Source: Halobacteriales archaeon QS_4_66_20 (lineage in GTDB: Archaea; Halobacteriota; Halobacteria; Halobacteriales; Haloarculaceae). Taken from it: a DNA stretch of 32,773 bases. The notes below the pieces were generated by a model. The model saw only the letters and a program-made list of their open reading frames with translations. It made no database searches and had not been told where the DNA came from. Where the stretch lies: NCBI GenBank assembly GCA_003021015.1, contig PXRK01000045.1, forward strand, positions 1 through 32,773, in the 5' to 3' direction. Shown here one piece after another: positions 14,930 to 23,464 of the stretch (its first letter is position 1; every line of letters starts with the position of its first letter). A program made the translations under genes and the position numbers.

Positions 14930-16327
14930 CTAGAACGGGTATTCGAGCACAACCGACTGCTCGCGGCCCGGACCCACACCCACCACGTAGATCGGCGTCT
15001 CCAGGTCCGAACTCACGTACTCCAGGTACGCTTGAGCGTTCTCTGGCAGTGCATCGTACCCCACCGCAGCGACGTGATCCCAGTCGACCTCGGGCCAACC
15101 CTCGAACGTCCGATACATTGGCTCGCACTCCGCCCAGCGCTCGACCGTCGCAGGAATCGTCCGGAGCTTCTCACCGTCGAGGCGGTACGCGCGGGCGACC
15201 TTCACCTCGTTGAGGCCGGCCAGCGTGTCGACGTGGTTGACCGCGAGGCCGGTAAAGCCGCTGGTGCGGGTCGCGTGCCGGAGCATCGGGAGGTCGAGCC
15301 AGCCGACGCGGCGCGGGCGGCCCGTGACCGTGCCGTACTCGCCGCCCTCCTCGCGGATGTACGTCGCCAGCTCCTCCGCGCGCTCGTCGCCCTTGCCATC
15401 GTAGCCGGGCGTGTCGCCCTCGACGCCGGCGAGTTCGGTGGGCATCGGGCCGCTGCCGACCCGCGAGAGGTACGCCTTCACGACGCCGATCACCTCGCCA
15501 CCGCCGACGACGCCGGGGCTGAGCCCGGAGCCGACCGCGGCGCCCCCGGCGGTGGGGTTCGAGGAGGTGACGTAGGGGTAGTTGCCGTGGTCGATGTCCA
15601 GGATCGTCCCCTGGGCGCCCTCGAACATGATCCGCTCGCCGTCGTCGAGGCGGTCGGCGAGGAACGCGCCGGCGTCGACGAGCATCCCCTCCTCCTCGAG
15701 GCGGCGGCCGTACTCGCGGTACTCCTCGAACAGCGCGTCGACGTCGAACGCCGTCTCGAGTTCGACGTCGGCCGCGTCCACCCCGGCGTCCTCGACGGCG
15801 ATGCCGAACACGTCCTCGGCGAGGGCTCGCTTGAGCGGGACGACGTACTCCAGGCGCTCGCGGAGCACCTCGGGGTCGACGAGGTCGCCGACCCGGACGC
15901 CGCGGCGGCCGGCCTTGTCCTCGTAGGTCGGGCCGATGCCGCGGCCGGTCGTCCCGACCTCCTGGTCGTCCTCGCTTTTGACGGTCTCCTCGATCCCATC
16001 GAGCACGCGGTGGTAGGGAAAGATGACGTGGGCGCGGCGGGCCACCCGGACGTCGGGATCGACGCCGCGCTCGCGGAGCGCGTCGAGCTCGTCGAACAGC
16101 GTCCGGGGGTTGACGACGCAGCCGTTGCCCAAGACGTTGGTCTTGCCCCGGATGGCGCCGCTTGGCGCGAGCGAGAGCTTGTACTCCTCGCCGCCGTGGA
16201 CGACGGTGTGGCCGGCGTTGTCGCCGCCCTGGTACCGGACCACGACGTCGGCGGCCTCGCCGTACAGGTCGACGATCCCGCCCTTGCCCTCGTCACCGAG
16301 CTGTGCACCGACGATTGTCACGGTCAT
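14930..16327 (-). CDS. purA: Adenylosuccinate synthetase
   Basis: The 465-residue enzyme makes adenylosuccinate from IMP, aspartate and GTP, the first committed step from IMP to AMP. The N-terminal P-loop-like motif VGAQLGDEGKGG contains catalytic D12; GGDNAGHT supplies H40. Downstream are GTTGRGIGPTYEDKAGRRGVR, the FEGAQGTILDIDHGNYPYVTSS block and GTVTGRPRRVGWLDLP. All are canonical, and the length is slightly above the usual ~430. A TATA-like CTGTTTACC (minus strand, about 16351-16359) is about 27 bp from the ATG, and four 23-bp repeats begin just beyond it. Confidence 0.97.
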   Translation of the reverse strand: MTVTIVGAQLGDEGKGGIVDLYGEAADVVVRYQGGDNAGHTVVHGGEEYKLSLAPSGAIRGKTNVLGNGCVVNPRTLFDELDALRERGVDPDVRVARRAHVIFPYHRVLDGIEETVKSEDDQEVGTTGRGIGPTYEDKAGRRGVRVGDLVDPEVLRERLEYVVPLKRALAEDVFGIAVEDAGVDAADVELETAFDVDALFEEYREYGRRLEEEGMLVDAGAFLADRLDDGERIMFEGAQGTILDIDHGNYPYVTSSNPTAGGAAVGSGLSPGVVGGGEVIGVVKAYLSRVGSGPMPTELAGVEGDTPGYDGKGDERAEELATYIREEGGEYGTVTGRPRRVGWLDLPMLRHATRTSGFTGLAVNHVDTLAGLNEVKVARAYRLDGEKLRTIPATVERWAECEPMYRTFEGWPEVDWDHVAAVGYDALPENAQAYLEYVSSDLETPIYVVGVGPGREQSVVLEYPF

Positions 16328-16350
16328 CAGGGCTCACTTCCCGCCTCCGG

Positions 16351-16359
16351 GGTAAACAG
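16351..16359 (-). promoter_or_regulatory. TATA element of purA
   Basis: On the minus strand CTGTTTACC is centred about 27 bp before the purA start codon (16327), implying a leaderless mRNA. It abuts the tandem repeats starting at 16362. Confidence 0.5.
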
Positions 16360-16361
16360 AT

Positions 16362-16453
16362 TACGGTCCGAACACGGCCCGGAGTACGCTCCGAACACGA
16401 GCGGAAGTACGGTCCGAACGATGGCCGGATGGCGTTCCGACCGTGGATCGCCT
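16362..16453. repeat. Four 23-bp tandem repeats immediately upstream of the purA promoter
   Basis: Units at 16362-16384, 16385-16407, 16408-16430 and 16431-16453 share TACGGTCCGAACACG-like cores (TACGGTCCGAACAC, TACGCTCCGAACAC, TACGGTCCGAACGA, GGCGTTCCGACCGT). The first three are close and the fourth is diverged. They occupy about -35 to -126 relative to the purA start. The regular 23-bp phasing beside a TATA box suggests a regulator binding array, though simple slippage is not excluded. Confidence 0.75.
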
Positions 16454-16520
16454 GCCGATCCCAATCCCGGGAAGAGCCGGTGGAGCCACCGTTCCCCCCC
16501 GGGAGTGCCCCACGTTCACA

Positions 16521-16690
16521 ACGATTAAAAGGGGGCTGCTCCAACCGCTGACAATGGCGAGACGACCGCCCGAACTCCTCTGTCACCGTCCACGATCCCA
16601 CAGGACACTGTAAAAACACGGCTGGCAGGACCGCTCCGGGCAGTTTCACACCGCCATGCTCCCGGACCTGTCGCCGTCGGGGCCCAAAAC
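16521..16690 (+). other. Structured spacer with orphan TATA, micro-ORF and hairpin
   Basis: A TATA-like GATTAAAAG (16523-16531) lies 27 bp before an ATG at 16554 that opens only 19 codons (stop at 16611-16613). Next is an imperfect hairpin: CAGG (16626-16629) with CCTG (16667-16670), inner TCCGGG (16635-16640) with CCCGGA (16661-16666). The downstream winged-helix gene has its own TATA at 16697-16706. It could be a small RNA or leader; no homology is recognised. The rest of the 405-bp spacer holds the purA promoter and 23-bp repeats. Confidence 0.3.
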
Positions 16691-16732
16691 ACAACAACTT
16701 TTAAATCTGGGCAATACTAGTTAACAATTGCC

Positions 16733-17038
16733 ATGATAGACAGGCTTGAAAAAGAGGTCGATATGCTGGAGCGGCATCTGCAGGTATTGCAGATGGTGAT
16801 CGAGAACGAACCGATCGGCATCGTGAAGATGTCAAACGAGACTGGCTACCCCCACCACAAGGTCCGCTACTCGCTGCGCGTGCTCGAGGAGGAAAACCTC
16901 ATCGAGCCCTCCAGCCAGGGCGCGATCACGACCGAGGACACCCACGAGTTCGTCGAGGACCTGGACGAGAAACTCGACCACATCGTCCACAAGCTCGACG
17001 GGATGAAGATCGACGACGTCGCGGAAGTCGAAAGCTAA
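16733..17038 (+). CDS. Small winged-helix protein, predicted transcriptional regulator
   Basis: The 101-residue protein has an N-terminal coiled-coil-like helix (MIDRLEKEVDMLERHLQVLQMV) and a compact winged helix-turn-helix: PIGIVKMSNETGYPHHKVRYSLRVLEEENLIEPSSQGAITT, in two segments at about 27-45 and 46-67. A C-terminal acidic helix follows. It is typical of haloarchaeal one-domain regulators; no ligand site is seen. A TATA-like CTTTTAAATC lies about 30 bp upstream, and ACTAGTTAACAATTG close to the start may be an autoregulatory site. It is convergent with the 755-residue gene, with 1 bp between stop codons. Confidence 0.85.
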   Translation: MIDRLEKEVDMLERHLQVLQMVIENEPIGIVKMSNETGYPHHKVRYSLRVLEEENLIEPSSQGAITTEDTHEFVEDLDEKLDHIVHKLDGMKIDDVAEVES

Positions 17039-17039
17039 C

Positions 17040-19307
17040 TTACAGTTCTGGCACCGCGAGGTGGAAGTTCTCGTTGCGGGCCTCGACGAGACAGAGGTGA
17101 TACCCCTGCTTGCGCGAGAGGTTCACGAAGCTTTTGCGCTTGTCGCGGCTGAGCAGCCCGCCCTGGGTCGCCTCCTCGGCGACCTCCAGCGCTCCGGGAT
17201 CGAAGAAGCTCCGGGTCACGAGGAACGCGCCGGCGAACTGCTCGGAGGTCTGTCCGACGCGCTCGGCCGCTGTGATGAGATCCTCCATCATCGTCTCCGT
17301 CGCCGCCTCCCGCGAGTCATTCAGGTTCGCCACAAGTAGCGGGTTGCCCATCCGGTCCCGGAGAATGATGTCGAACGACTCCTGGCTGCGGGTCTCCTGT
17401 CCGTCGGTCGTGTACACGACGTCGACGATGCCCGCCAGTTCCGCGCGGTCGACCAGCGGCAGGATGTCGTAGAGATTCTTCAGCTCCTTCTGGTGGCCCG
17501 TCTCCCGGATCTCGAACAGGAGTTCGCGGACGAGCCACTCGACGAACTGGTACTCGACGGTGTTCTCGAGGGACTCCTCGTAGGCCTGGGCGCCGACGGC
17601 GACCGAGTCGGCGTCGAACTGGGTGTGTTTCTCCAGCCGGAGGTTGTCGTTGACGTCCTCCCTGCGCGTGCTGGCGCCGTGGGCTTTTTCCAGTGTCGCG
17701 TCGCCTTTCGAGTGGTACCGGACGAACACGTCGGTGCCCGACAGCGCCTCCTCGCCGGTGATCCGCCGCTCGGCGTCGGTCGCCGCGCCGAGTTCTTCCT
17801 CCAGCCGGTCGAGTTCCCCCTCCAGGCGCTCCACTTCAGTCTGAAGGTCGTCGCGCTCCTCGCGGACGGCCTCGAGTTGCTCGCGCAGCTCGTCGCGCTC
17901 GGTCGTCGCCGACGCCAGTTCGTCCTCCAGCCGGCCGATCTCGGCCTCGCGCTTCTCGAGGTCCGACTCGAGCTGCTCGACGCGCTCGGGGTCGACCCCG
18001 GGTTCGGGCTGCTGTGGCTGCCCCCCGCCGCCCGCTCCCCCGGCCTGCCCGGACTGCTGGGACTGCTCGGGCTGTGACCGGTCGGGCTGCTGTTGTGCGT
18101 CGGTCCGGGATTCGGCTCGCTGCTCCCGGGTCGCTCCCCGGTCGCTCGACTCCTCGGAACGGTCGGGGTCCAGCGACGGGATCGCCCGCTGTTCGAGCCC
18201 GAGCGCCTCGTCGCTCCCGGTCGAGCCCGACCCCTCGGCGCGGTCCCGGGCCGCCTCCTGGTCCCAGTCGCCGCCCGCGTCCGCCGACCCGGCCGCTCCG
18301 GCCCCGGGCTGTGCGTCGCTCGTGGTCTCCCTGCCGGACGACCGCCCCTGCTGTCGCGTCTCTGCCCCCGACGTCCGCTCGCGCTCCGCCGGCTCGCTGG
18401 CCGGCTCCGACGGCTGCTCGCGGGGTTTGGCTGGTTGCTCCGAACTCCGGCCCTCGGTCGTCGCGTCCGAAGCCCGGCTCTCGGCCGATGCGTCCGCCGT
18501 TCGGCGCTCGGCGGTCGGTTCGGCGTCGTGTCCCGCGTCTGCCGTGCCGGCGTCGGTGGCGGTCTGCTGTGTCGCCCCGCCGGTCGATCGGCCACCCCCG
18601 GCCGGCTCGTCTCCGGCCGTCGGCTCGTCGGCGCCGGCCGTGCCGCCGGTCGGGGTCGTGTCGGTGCCGGTCGTTCCACCAGTCGCGCCGGTGTCGGCTC
18701 CTCCCGCGTCTGTACTGGTCGCAGCCCCGCTGGTCGCCCCGCCTGCACCGCCGGTCGACGGCTCTTCGGGTTCGGGAATCTCGATCGGGTCGACGTCGAC
18801 GGCGTGGACCTTGTAGATACCGACCTCGTCGTCGGCAGTCTCGAACGCCTCGTCGCCGTCGATCAGGCGGCCGGCGTTGCCGACGAACCCGACGCTCATC
18901 GAGCGGCCGGCCTGGTAGACGAGGTAGTAGTCGCCGCTGAGGACGTTCTCCGACAGTTCGATGTAGCCGGTGAACCCGCCCTCGGAGAGCGTGCTGTCGA
19001 CGTCGGAGATCGACGTCTTCTCCGAGTAGAACTCGTCGCGGACCTCGCCGCCGCGCTCCTGCATCACAGCGAGCAGCGGCAGCGCCGGCGACGGCGAGTC
19101 GTACATCGTCCCGTGCGCGTCCGCGAAATCCTCGATGTCGCCCTGCTGGACGCCGACGACGACGCCCTTGGTCATGGAGAGTTCGGCACCCTCGGCGCGG
19201 ACGATACCGGAAAACTCGCCGTCAGCGAGGTCGTGCAGCTCGCGATAGCCGCCTGTGAACGACCGCTCTTCCCAGTCTTCGACGCGGTCGACGACGCGTG
19301 TGCTCAT
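17040..19307 (-). CDS. Large mosaic haloarchaeal protein (DUF7527-like): N-terminal domain, disordered linker, coiled coil, C-terminal alpha/beta domain
   Basis: The 755-residue cytosolic protein has residues 1 to ~180 as a folded domain (EDWEERSFTGGYRELHDLA, GYIELSENVLSGDYYLVYQAG). Residues ~185-450 are low complexity, rich in Thr/Gly/Ala/Ser/Gln. A Glu/Arg-rich coiled coil spans ~450-525. The C-terminal domain (~530-755) has a strand-turn-strand FDIILRDRMGNPLLVANL that looks like a PD-(D/E)xK nuclease core with the expected E-x-K altered. I recall the family as DUF7527 (unchecked). The start is MSTRVVDRVEDWEE, with a strong TATA at 19331-19340; four upstream codons are excluded. Partner and function are unknown. 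Confidence 0.8.
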   Translation of the reverse strand: MSTRVVDRVEDWEERSFTGGYRELHDLADGEFSGIVRAEGAELSMTKGVVVGVQQGDIEDFADAHGTMYDSPSPALPLLAVMQERGGEVRDEFYSEKTSISDVDSTLSEGGFTGYIELSENVLSGDYYLVYQAGRSMSVGFVGNAGRLIDGDEAFETADDEVGIYKVHAVDVDPIEIPEPEEPSTGGAGGATSGAATSTDAGGADTGATGGTTGTDTTPTGGTAGADEPTAGDEPAGGGRSTGGATQQTATDAGTADAGHDAEPTAERRTADASAESRASDATTEGRSSEQPAKPREQPSEPASEPAERERTSGAETRQQGRSSGRETTSDAQPGAGAAGSADAGGDWDQEAARDRAEGSGSTGSDEALGLEQRAIPSLDPDRSEESSDRGATREQRAESRTDAQQQPDRSQPEQSQQSGQAGGAGGGGQPQQPEPGVDPERVEQLESDLEKREAEIGRLEDELASATTERDELREQLEAVREERDDLQTEVERLEGELDRLEEELGAATDAERRITGEEALSGTDVFVRYHSKGDATLEKAHGASTRREDVNDNLRLEKHTQFDADSVAVGAQAYEESLENTVEYQFVEWLVRELLFEIRETGHQKELKNLYDILPLVDRAELAGIVDVVYTTDGQETRSQESFDIILRDRMGNPLLVANLNDSREAATETMMEDLITAAERVGQTSEQFAGAFLVTRSFFDPGALEVAEEATQGGLLSRDKRKSFVNLSRKQGYHLCLVEARNENFHLAVPEL

Positions 19308-19330
19308 TGTTGTCCACAAGTCTCATGCGA

Positions 19331-19340
19331 AGTATATAGT
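19331..19340 (-). promoter_or_regulatory. TATA element of the 755-residue gene
   Basis: ACTATATACT on the minus strand, centred about 28 bp before the ATG at 19307; leaderless initiation expected. Confidence 0.65.
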
Positions 19341-19400
19341 TTGCGGGGGCGCGCGAGGACGATCGTTCTGTACGACTATCTTTGGCGGAAGGACTGCAGG

Positions 19401-20126
19401 TCACAGTTCGCGAACAACGATGATCGGCGTTCCGGACTCCTCGGCGATGTACGTACAGACGGGACCGAACAGCTGGTTCGACACCTCCGGCTGTTCGGTC
19501 TCGCCCAGCACGACCATGTGATGGTCCCGGGCAGTCGCGGCGAGCGCGGCGTTCGGGTCCTCGGCGACTTCGACCGTCACTTCGAGGTCGGCCTCCGAAA
19601 ACCCCCGGTCGAGCAGCGTGTCCTCGACGTCTCGCAGCATGTCAGTCGCCGCGTCGACGGCCGCGTCGTCGGGCGTCACGTGGTACAGTTCCAGGATGAA
19701 GAGGCTGTCCGCATCGAACCCGCTCACCAGGTCGACGATCTCCGCCTGGTGCCGGCTGTCCCGGAGCGGGACCAGAATGTTGTGGACGGACTGCAGCTCC
19801 TCAGCGAGGAGGACGCCGTCGGCGCCGGTCTCCGCGGCGAGCCGGCTCTGGTACTCGCGCTCGGCGGCACCGGTAGCCCCGAACTGTAACTGGATGTCGG
19901 TCCTCGCTCCCGCGCGGCTGAACTGGGCGGCGATCTCGTAGAGGTCAGCTTCCGCGTCCGTCTCGTGATTCTCCCGCACTGCGTCGGGTGAGAGCCCGTC
20001 CGGGACTTCCCAGTAGCCGGACAGCACGAGCTTGAAGCCGCGCAACCCCGACAGGTGCATATCGTCCATCAGATACAGCTCCGGTTCCGGGAACACGACG
20101 GGGGTCAGGAGCGTTGGGTCGGACAC
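19401..20126 (-). CDS. Universal stress protein (UspA)-like protein, GTG start
   Basis: The 241-residue protein has a degenerate N-terminal Usp-like half (LTPVVFPEPELYLMDDMHLSGL to about 105) and a more typical UspA half (112-241): VHNILVPLRDSRHQAEIVDLV, ILELYHV, HHMVVLGETEQPEVSNQLFGPVCTYIAEES, PIIVV. The usual ATP-binding G-x2-G-x9-G-S/T is only partly kept. No ATG is available at the homology start. A GTG at 20126 is chosen because GATATTTTTCC (20151-20161, minus strand) lies about 27-30 bp upstream. Usp proteins respond to stress and nucleotides; the role here is unknown. It is divergent from the VAT ATPase gene, with a 151-bp spacer. Confidence 0.8.
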   Translation of the reverse strand: MSDPTLLTPVVFPEPELYLMDDMHLSGLRGFKLVLSGYWEVPDGLSPDAVRENHETDAEADLYEIAAQFSRAGARTDIQLQFGATGAAEREYQSRLAAETGADGVLLAEELQSVHNILVPLRDSRHQAEIVDLVSGFDADSLFILELYHVTPDDAAVDAATDMLRDVEDTLLDRGFSEADLEVTVEVAEDPNAALAATARDHHMVVLGETEQPEVSNQLFGPVCTYIAEESGTPIIVVREL

Positions 20127-20150
20127 GCGTACCGGCAGTACGCCACGACG

Positions 20151-20161
20151 GGAAAAATATC
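20151..20161 (-). promoter_or_regulatory. TATA element supporting the GTG start of the UspA-like gene
   Basis: GATATTTTTCC on the minus strand, centred 27-30 bp upstream of GTG 20126; it decides the start for a gene with no suitable ATG. Confidence 0.6.
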
Positions 20162-20277
20162 TACTGGAACCCGCCCTGACGGACAACAGAACGGTTGTCT
20201 CGCGGGCTGAAGACCACGAACTGTGACTTCTCGACGCTTCGCAAGAGGTTAAACAGTTCCCAGCCATACGGAAGAGC

Positions 20278-22389
20278 ATGACAGAGGGCGATGGCGTCAT
20301 TAGGGTTCGCGTCGAGGGCGCCCGAAAGCGCGACGCCGGCCGGGGTATCGCGCGGTTGCCGTCTGACATCCAGACGCGGCTGGGCGTGCTCAGCGGCGAC
20401 CCGATCATCATCGAGGGCGAACGGCTCACCGTCGCGAAGGTCTGGCCCAGCGACGACGGCGGTGCGGTCGTCCGGATCGACGGCGACACCCGCGCGACGA
20501 TCGGCGCGAACATCGGTGACACCGTCAGAGTGCGCAACGCGTCCGTCGAGGACGCAGTGGCGATCACCCTCCAGCCCGCCGACGAGCACGCCGACGACGC
20601 CGCCTCCGAGGAGGCGCTGCGAGTGAAGCTGCTCGACCGGCTCGTCCGGGCCGGCAAGCGGCTCCGTATCGAGGGGTACGGCCCCTACGTCGTCACCGAC
20701 ACCATCCCGACCGGCTCGGTCCGGATCACCGCCTCCACGTCGGTCAAACTCGAGCCAGAGGTCGCCTCCGTCGAGGAGAGTTCTACCGAGAGCGAGGCCG
20801 CCGAACCGGCCGAGGAGCCGACGACCGGCGCGACCTACGAGGACATCGGCGGCCTCGACGAGGAGCTCGATCTCGTCCGCGAGATGATCGAACTCCCGCT
20901 CTCGGAGCCGGAGCTGTTCACGCGGCTGGGGATCGACCCGCCGAAGGGGGTGTTGCTGTACGGGCCGCCGGGCACCGGGAAGACGCTGATCGCCCGCGCC
21001 GTCGCCAACGAGGTCGACGCGTACTTCGACACCATCTCCGGCCCCGAGATCGTCTCGAAGTACAAGGGTCAGTCCGAGGAGCGCCTCCGGGAGGCGTTCA
21101 ACCGCGCCAGCGAGAACGCGCCGGCCATCCTGTTCATCGACGAGATCGACTCCATCGCCGGCGCGCGCGACGACGACGCCGACATGGAAAACCGCGTCGT
21201 CGCACAGCTGCTGACACTGCTAGACGGGCTGGAGAACCGCGAGGAGGTCGTCGTCATCGGCGCGACCAACCGCGTCGACGCCATCGACCCCGCGATCCGC
21301 CGGGGCGGCCGCTTCGACCGCGAGATCGAGATCGGCGTCCCCGACGAGCAGGGCCGCCGGGAGATCATCGACGTCCACACCCGCGACATGCCGCTCGCCG
21401 AGGATGTCGACCTCGACGACCTGGCCGCCCGCACACACGGGTTCGTCGGTGCCGACATCGACTCGCTGACCCGCGAGGCCGGCATGGCCGCGCTCCGGCG
21501 CCGCGAGGAGACCAGCGCCGAGGAGACGACCGTCACGACGGCGGACTTCGAGGAGGCGCTGACGGGCGTCGAGCCCTCGGCGATGCGGGAGTACGTCGCC
21601 GAGTCGCCCGAGCGGTCGTTCGCGGACGTCGGCGGCCTCGACGACACCAAGCGCCGGCTCCGGGAGGCCGTCGAGTGGCCGCTCTCGTACGGTCCGCTGT
21701 TCGACGCAGCGGCGACCGACCCGCCCAGCGGCGTCCTGCTGTACGGGCCGCCCGGCACCGGCAAGACGCTGCTGGCGGAGGCCATCGCCGGCGAGAGCGG
21801 CGTCAACTTCGTCCAGGTCGCCGGGCCGGAGGTGCTCGACCGCTACGTCGGCGAGAGCGAGGCGGCGATCCGCGAACTGTTCGAGCGGGCGCGCCAGACC
21901 GCGCCGGCGATCATCTTCCTCGACGAGATCGACGCGCTCGCGAGCAACCGCGGCGAGGGCCACGAGGTGACCGAACGGGTCGTCTCACAGCTGCTGACCG
22001 AGATGGACCGGGCCGCCAGCCACCCGAAACTGGTCGTCCTTGCGGCGACCAACCGGAAGGGGAGCATCGACCCGGCGCTGTTGCGCCCCGGACGGCTCGA
22101 ACAGCACATCGAGGTGCCCAACCCCGACGAGACGGCGCGCCGGGAGATCCTTGCGGTCCACACCCGCGGGACGCCGCTCGGCGAGGACGTCGACCTCGAC
22201 GAGTTGGCCGCCGAGACGGCGGGCTACTCGGGTGCGGAACTGGAGGCGCTCGTCCGCGAGGCGTCGATGCGCGCGATCCGCGAAATAGCCGCCGATATCG
22301 ACCCCGAGGAAGCCGAGGCGTACGCCGAGGAGGTCACTGTCGACCGCGAACAGTTCGACGCCGCAAAACAGACGCTCGACGACCAGTAG
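20278..22389 (+). CDS. VAT/Cdc48-type AAA+ ATPase
   Basis: The 703-residue two-ring AAA+ unfoldase has a double-psi N domain (1 to ~95, IARLPSDIQTRLGVLSGD), a second N subdomain (~110-165), and D1 and D2 ATPase modules. Walker A motifs GPPGTGKT are at 229-236 and 490-497; Walker B motifs are ILFIDEID and IIFLDEID. Pore loops, sensor and Arg-finger regions (RRGGRFDREIEIGVPD, LLRPGRLEQHIEVPNPDE) are intact. It unfolds proteins for the proteasome or remodels complexes. Slightly shorter than the usual 730-750. AGGTTAAACAG (20246-20256) lies 27 bp upstream, so initiation is leaderless. Haloarchaea usually carry more than one Cdc48 paralogue. Confidence 0.95.
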   Translation: MTEGDGVIRVRVEGARKRDAGRGIARLPSDIQTRLGVLSGDPIIIEGERLTVAKVWPSDDGGAVVRIDGDTRATIGANIGDTVRVRNASVEDAVAITLQPADEHADDAASEEALRVKLLDRLVRAGKRLRIEGYGPYVVTDTIPTGSVRITASTSVKLEPEVASVEESSTESEAAEPAEEPTTGATYEDIGGLDEELDLVREMIELPLSEPELFTRLGIDPPKGVLLYGPPGTGKTLIARAVANEVDAYFDTISGPEIVSKYKGQSEERLREAFNRASENAPAILFIDEIDSIAGARDDDADMENRVVAQLLTLLDGLENREEVVVIGATNRVDAIDPAIRRGGRFDREIEIGVPDEQGRREIIDVHTRDMPLAEDVDLDDLAARTHGFVGADIDSLTREAGMAALRRREETSAEETTVTTADFEEALTGVEPSAMREYVAESPERSFADVGGLDDTKRRLREAVEWPLSYGPLFDAAATDPPSGVLLYGPPGTGKTLLAEAIAGESGVNFVQVAGPEVLDRYVGESEAAIRELFERARQTAPAIIFLDEIDALASNRGEGHEVTERVVSQLLTEMDRAASHPKLVVLAATNRKGSIDPALLRPGRLEQHIEVPNPDETARREILAVHTRGTPLGEDVDLDELAAETAGYSGAELEALVREASMRAIREIAADIDPEEAEAYAEEVTVDREQFDAAKQTLDDQ

Positions 22390-22397
22390 TCGCGACG

Positions 22398-23351
22398 TTA
22401 CCCCGAGGACTCGCCGTCGCCCCAGTCCTGGACGAACTCGGTCATGACCATGCGGCCGTGCTGTTCTTCGGCGATTATCTCCTCGTAGCCGGAGGTACCG
22501 ATCTCGATGATCTCGCGTGCGCGCTCGACCGTCGCGGACGCCTCGTCGCGGAAGACGAACGCCCGCGTAGTTCGGGCCGGGTCGTCGTTCTCGTCGACCT
22601 CGTGATACGTTGCCCCGTTGATGAGAAGGTCGTCGAGGTTCTCGTGTCGCGAGAGCGTGGTCTGGAACCCTCGCGGCAGCACGTTCAGTACGTGGCCGGC
22701 CGCCTGGTCGGCGTCGATCAGCCGCTCCCCGTCGGCGTGTTTCGCGTCGATGTACGCTGCGTAGTTCGGGAGCACGAGGATCGCGTCCGGGCCGACGGCG
22801 CCTTCGCCCTGTGCGCCCTCGATGACAGTGTACTCGCGGTACTCGTCGACCTGTTCGGCGGTACCGGCTTCCTCGAACGTCTCGACGACGGTTTCGGGAT
22901 CGAACTGGCCGAGGTGGATCCGCCGGTTGCGGGCGCTGTTGGGATCGCCGACGATCAGCTCTCCGGCGATGTCGGCCGCGTCGATCCCGTACGTTCTGGC
23001 GAGTTCGGCCCGGTAGGTGTCCATCGAGTCCAGCGCCTGCGCGTCCTCGGCCTCGAAGTCCTGGTAGCCGAACACCGTGACGACGCCGTCCTGGCTGCCG
23101 ACCGGGTTGTCCGGCACGAGCCACTGCTTGAACCCCGCCGCACCGTCGCCGGCCAGGTCGAACGCCTCGCTGTAGTTCGACACCTCGTTTTCGCCGTTCT
23201 CGTCGTTCTCGTTCCCGTTTTCGTCACCGTTCTGTTGGCCGTTCGGGCTCTCGTCGTCGCCGTCGCCCCAGAGACAGCCGGCGAGGGCGACGGCGGTGGT
23301 GATGCCACCGTAGCGCAGGAACCGTCGTCTGGAGGGCTCGTCGCCAGTCAT
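22398..23351 (-). CDS. Tat-exported lipoprotein, unknown function
   Basis: The 317-residue protein starts MTGDEPSRRRFLRYGG, a twin-arginine motif (R8-R10), and has lipobox Cys at residue 26 (LAGC). A 30-residue Asp/Asn/Glu/Gly linker follows the lipidation site. The rest is an alpha/beta domain with recognisable stretches VTVFGYQDFEAEDAQAL and VLPNYAAYIDAKH, with no catalytic motif that I can name. It should be tethered to the outer face of the membrane. It is convergent with the VAT gene, 8 bp apart. Confidence 0.85.
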   Translation of the reverse strand: MTGDEPSRRRFLRYGGITTAVALAGCLWGDGDDESPNGQQNGDENGNENDENGENEVSNYSEAFDLAGDGAAGFKQWLVPDNPVGSQDGVVTVFGYQDFEAEDAQALDSMDTYRAELARTYGIDAADIAGELIVGDPNSARNRRIHLGQFDPETVVETFEEAGTAEQVDEYREYTVIEGAQGEGAVGPDAILVLPNYAAYIDAKHADGERLIDADQAAGHVLNVLPRGFQTTLSRHENLDDLLINGATYHEVDENDDPARTTRAFVFRDEASATVERAREIIEIGTSGYEEIIAEEQHGRMVMTEFVQDWGDGESSG

Positions 23352-23386
23352 ATCTACCAGTCCATGGATCAGGCGTCATAAGCTTC

Positions 23387-23464
23387 CTGTTCGGCGGACG
23401 GCCCGCGGGGTCGGCCGCGCTGTACATGCTCGACGAGGACGGGACGATGGAGTCGGGCCGGTGA
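23387..23464 (+). pseudogene. Possible relic of a protein C-terminus
   Basis: An open stretch without a start reads LFGGRPAGSAALYMLDEDG and ends in a natural-looking MESGR-stop. Nothing upstream continues the frame plausibly. It could be chance in GC-rich DNA; recorded because composition is gene-like in an otherwise empty 454-bp spacer. Confidence 0.2.

Noticed and set aside
15032-16528. 498-codon plus-strand frame opposite purA
   Set aside because: Antisense shadow: Val/Asp/Gly/Ala-biased translation of a GC-rich gene, without domains.
18093-19889. 598-codon plus-strand frame opposite the 755-residue gene
   Set aside because: Antisense frame across two genes, Arg/Gly/Val-rich, no start context or homology.
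20127-20657. Long N-terminal extension of the UspA-like frame
   Set aside because: Overlaps the VAT gene antisense and is Ser/Arg-rich; the TATA at 20151-20161 places the start at 20126.
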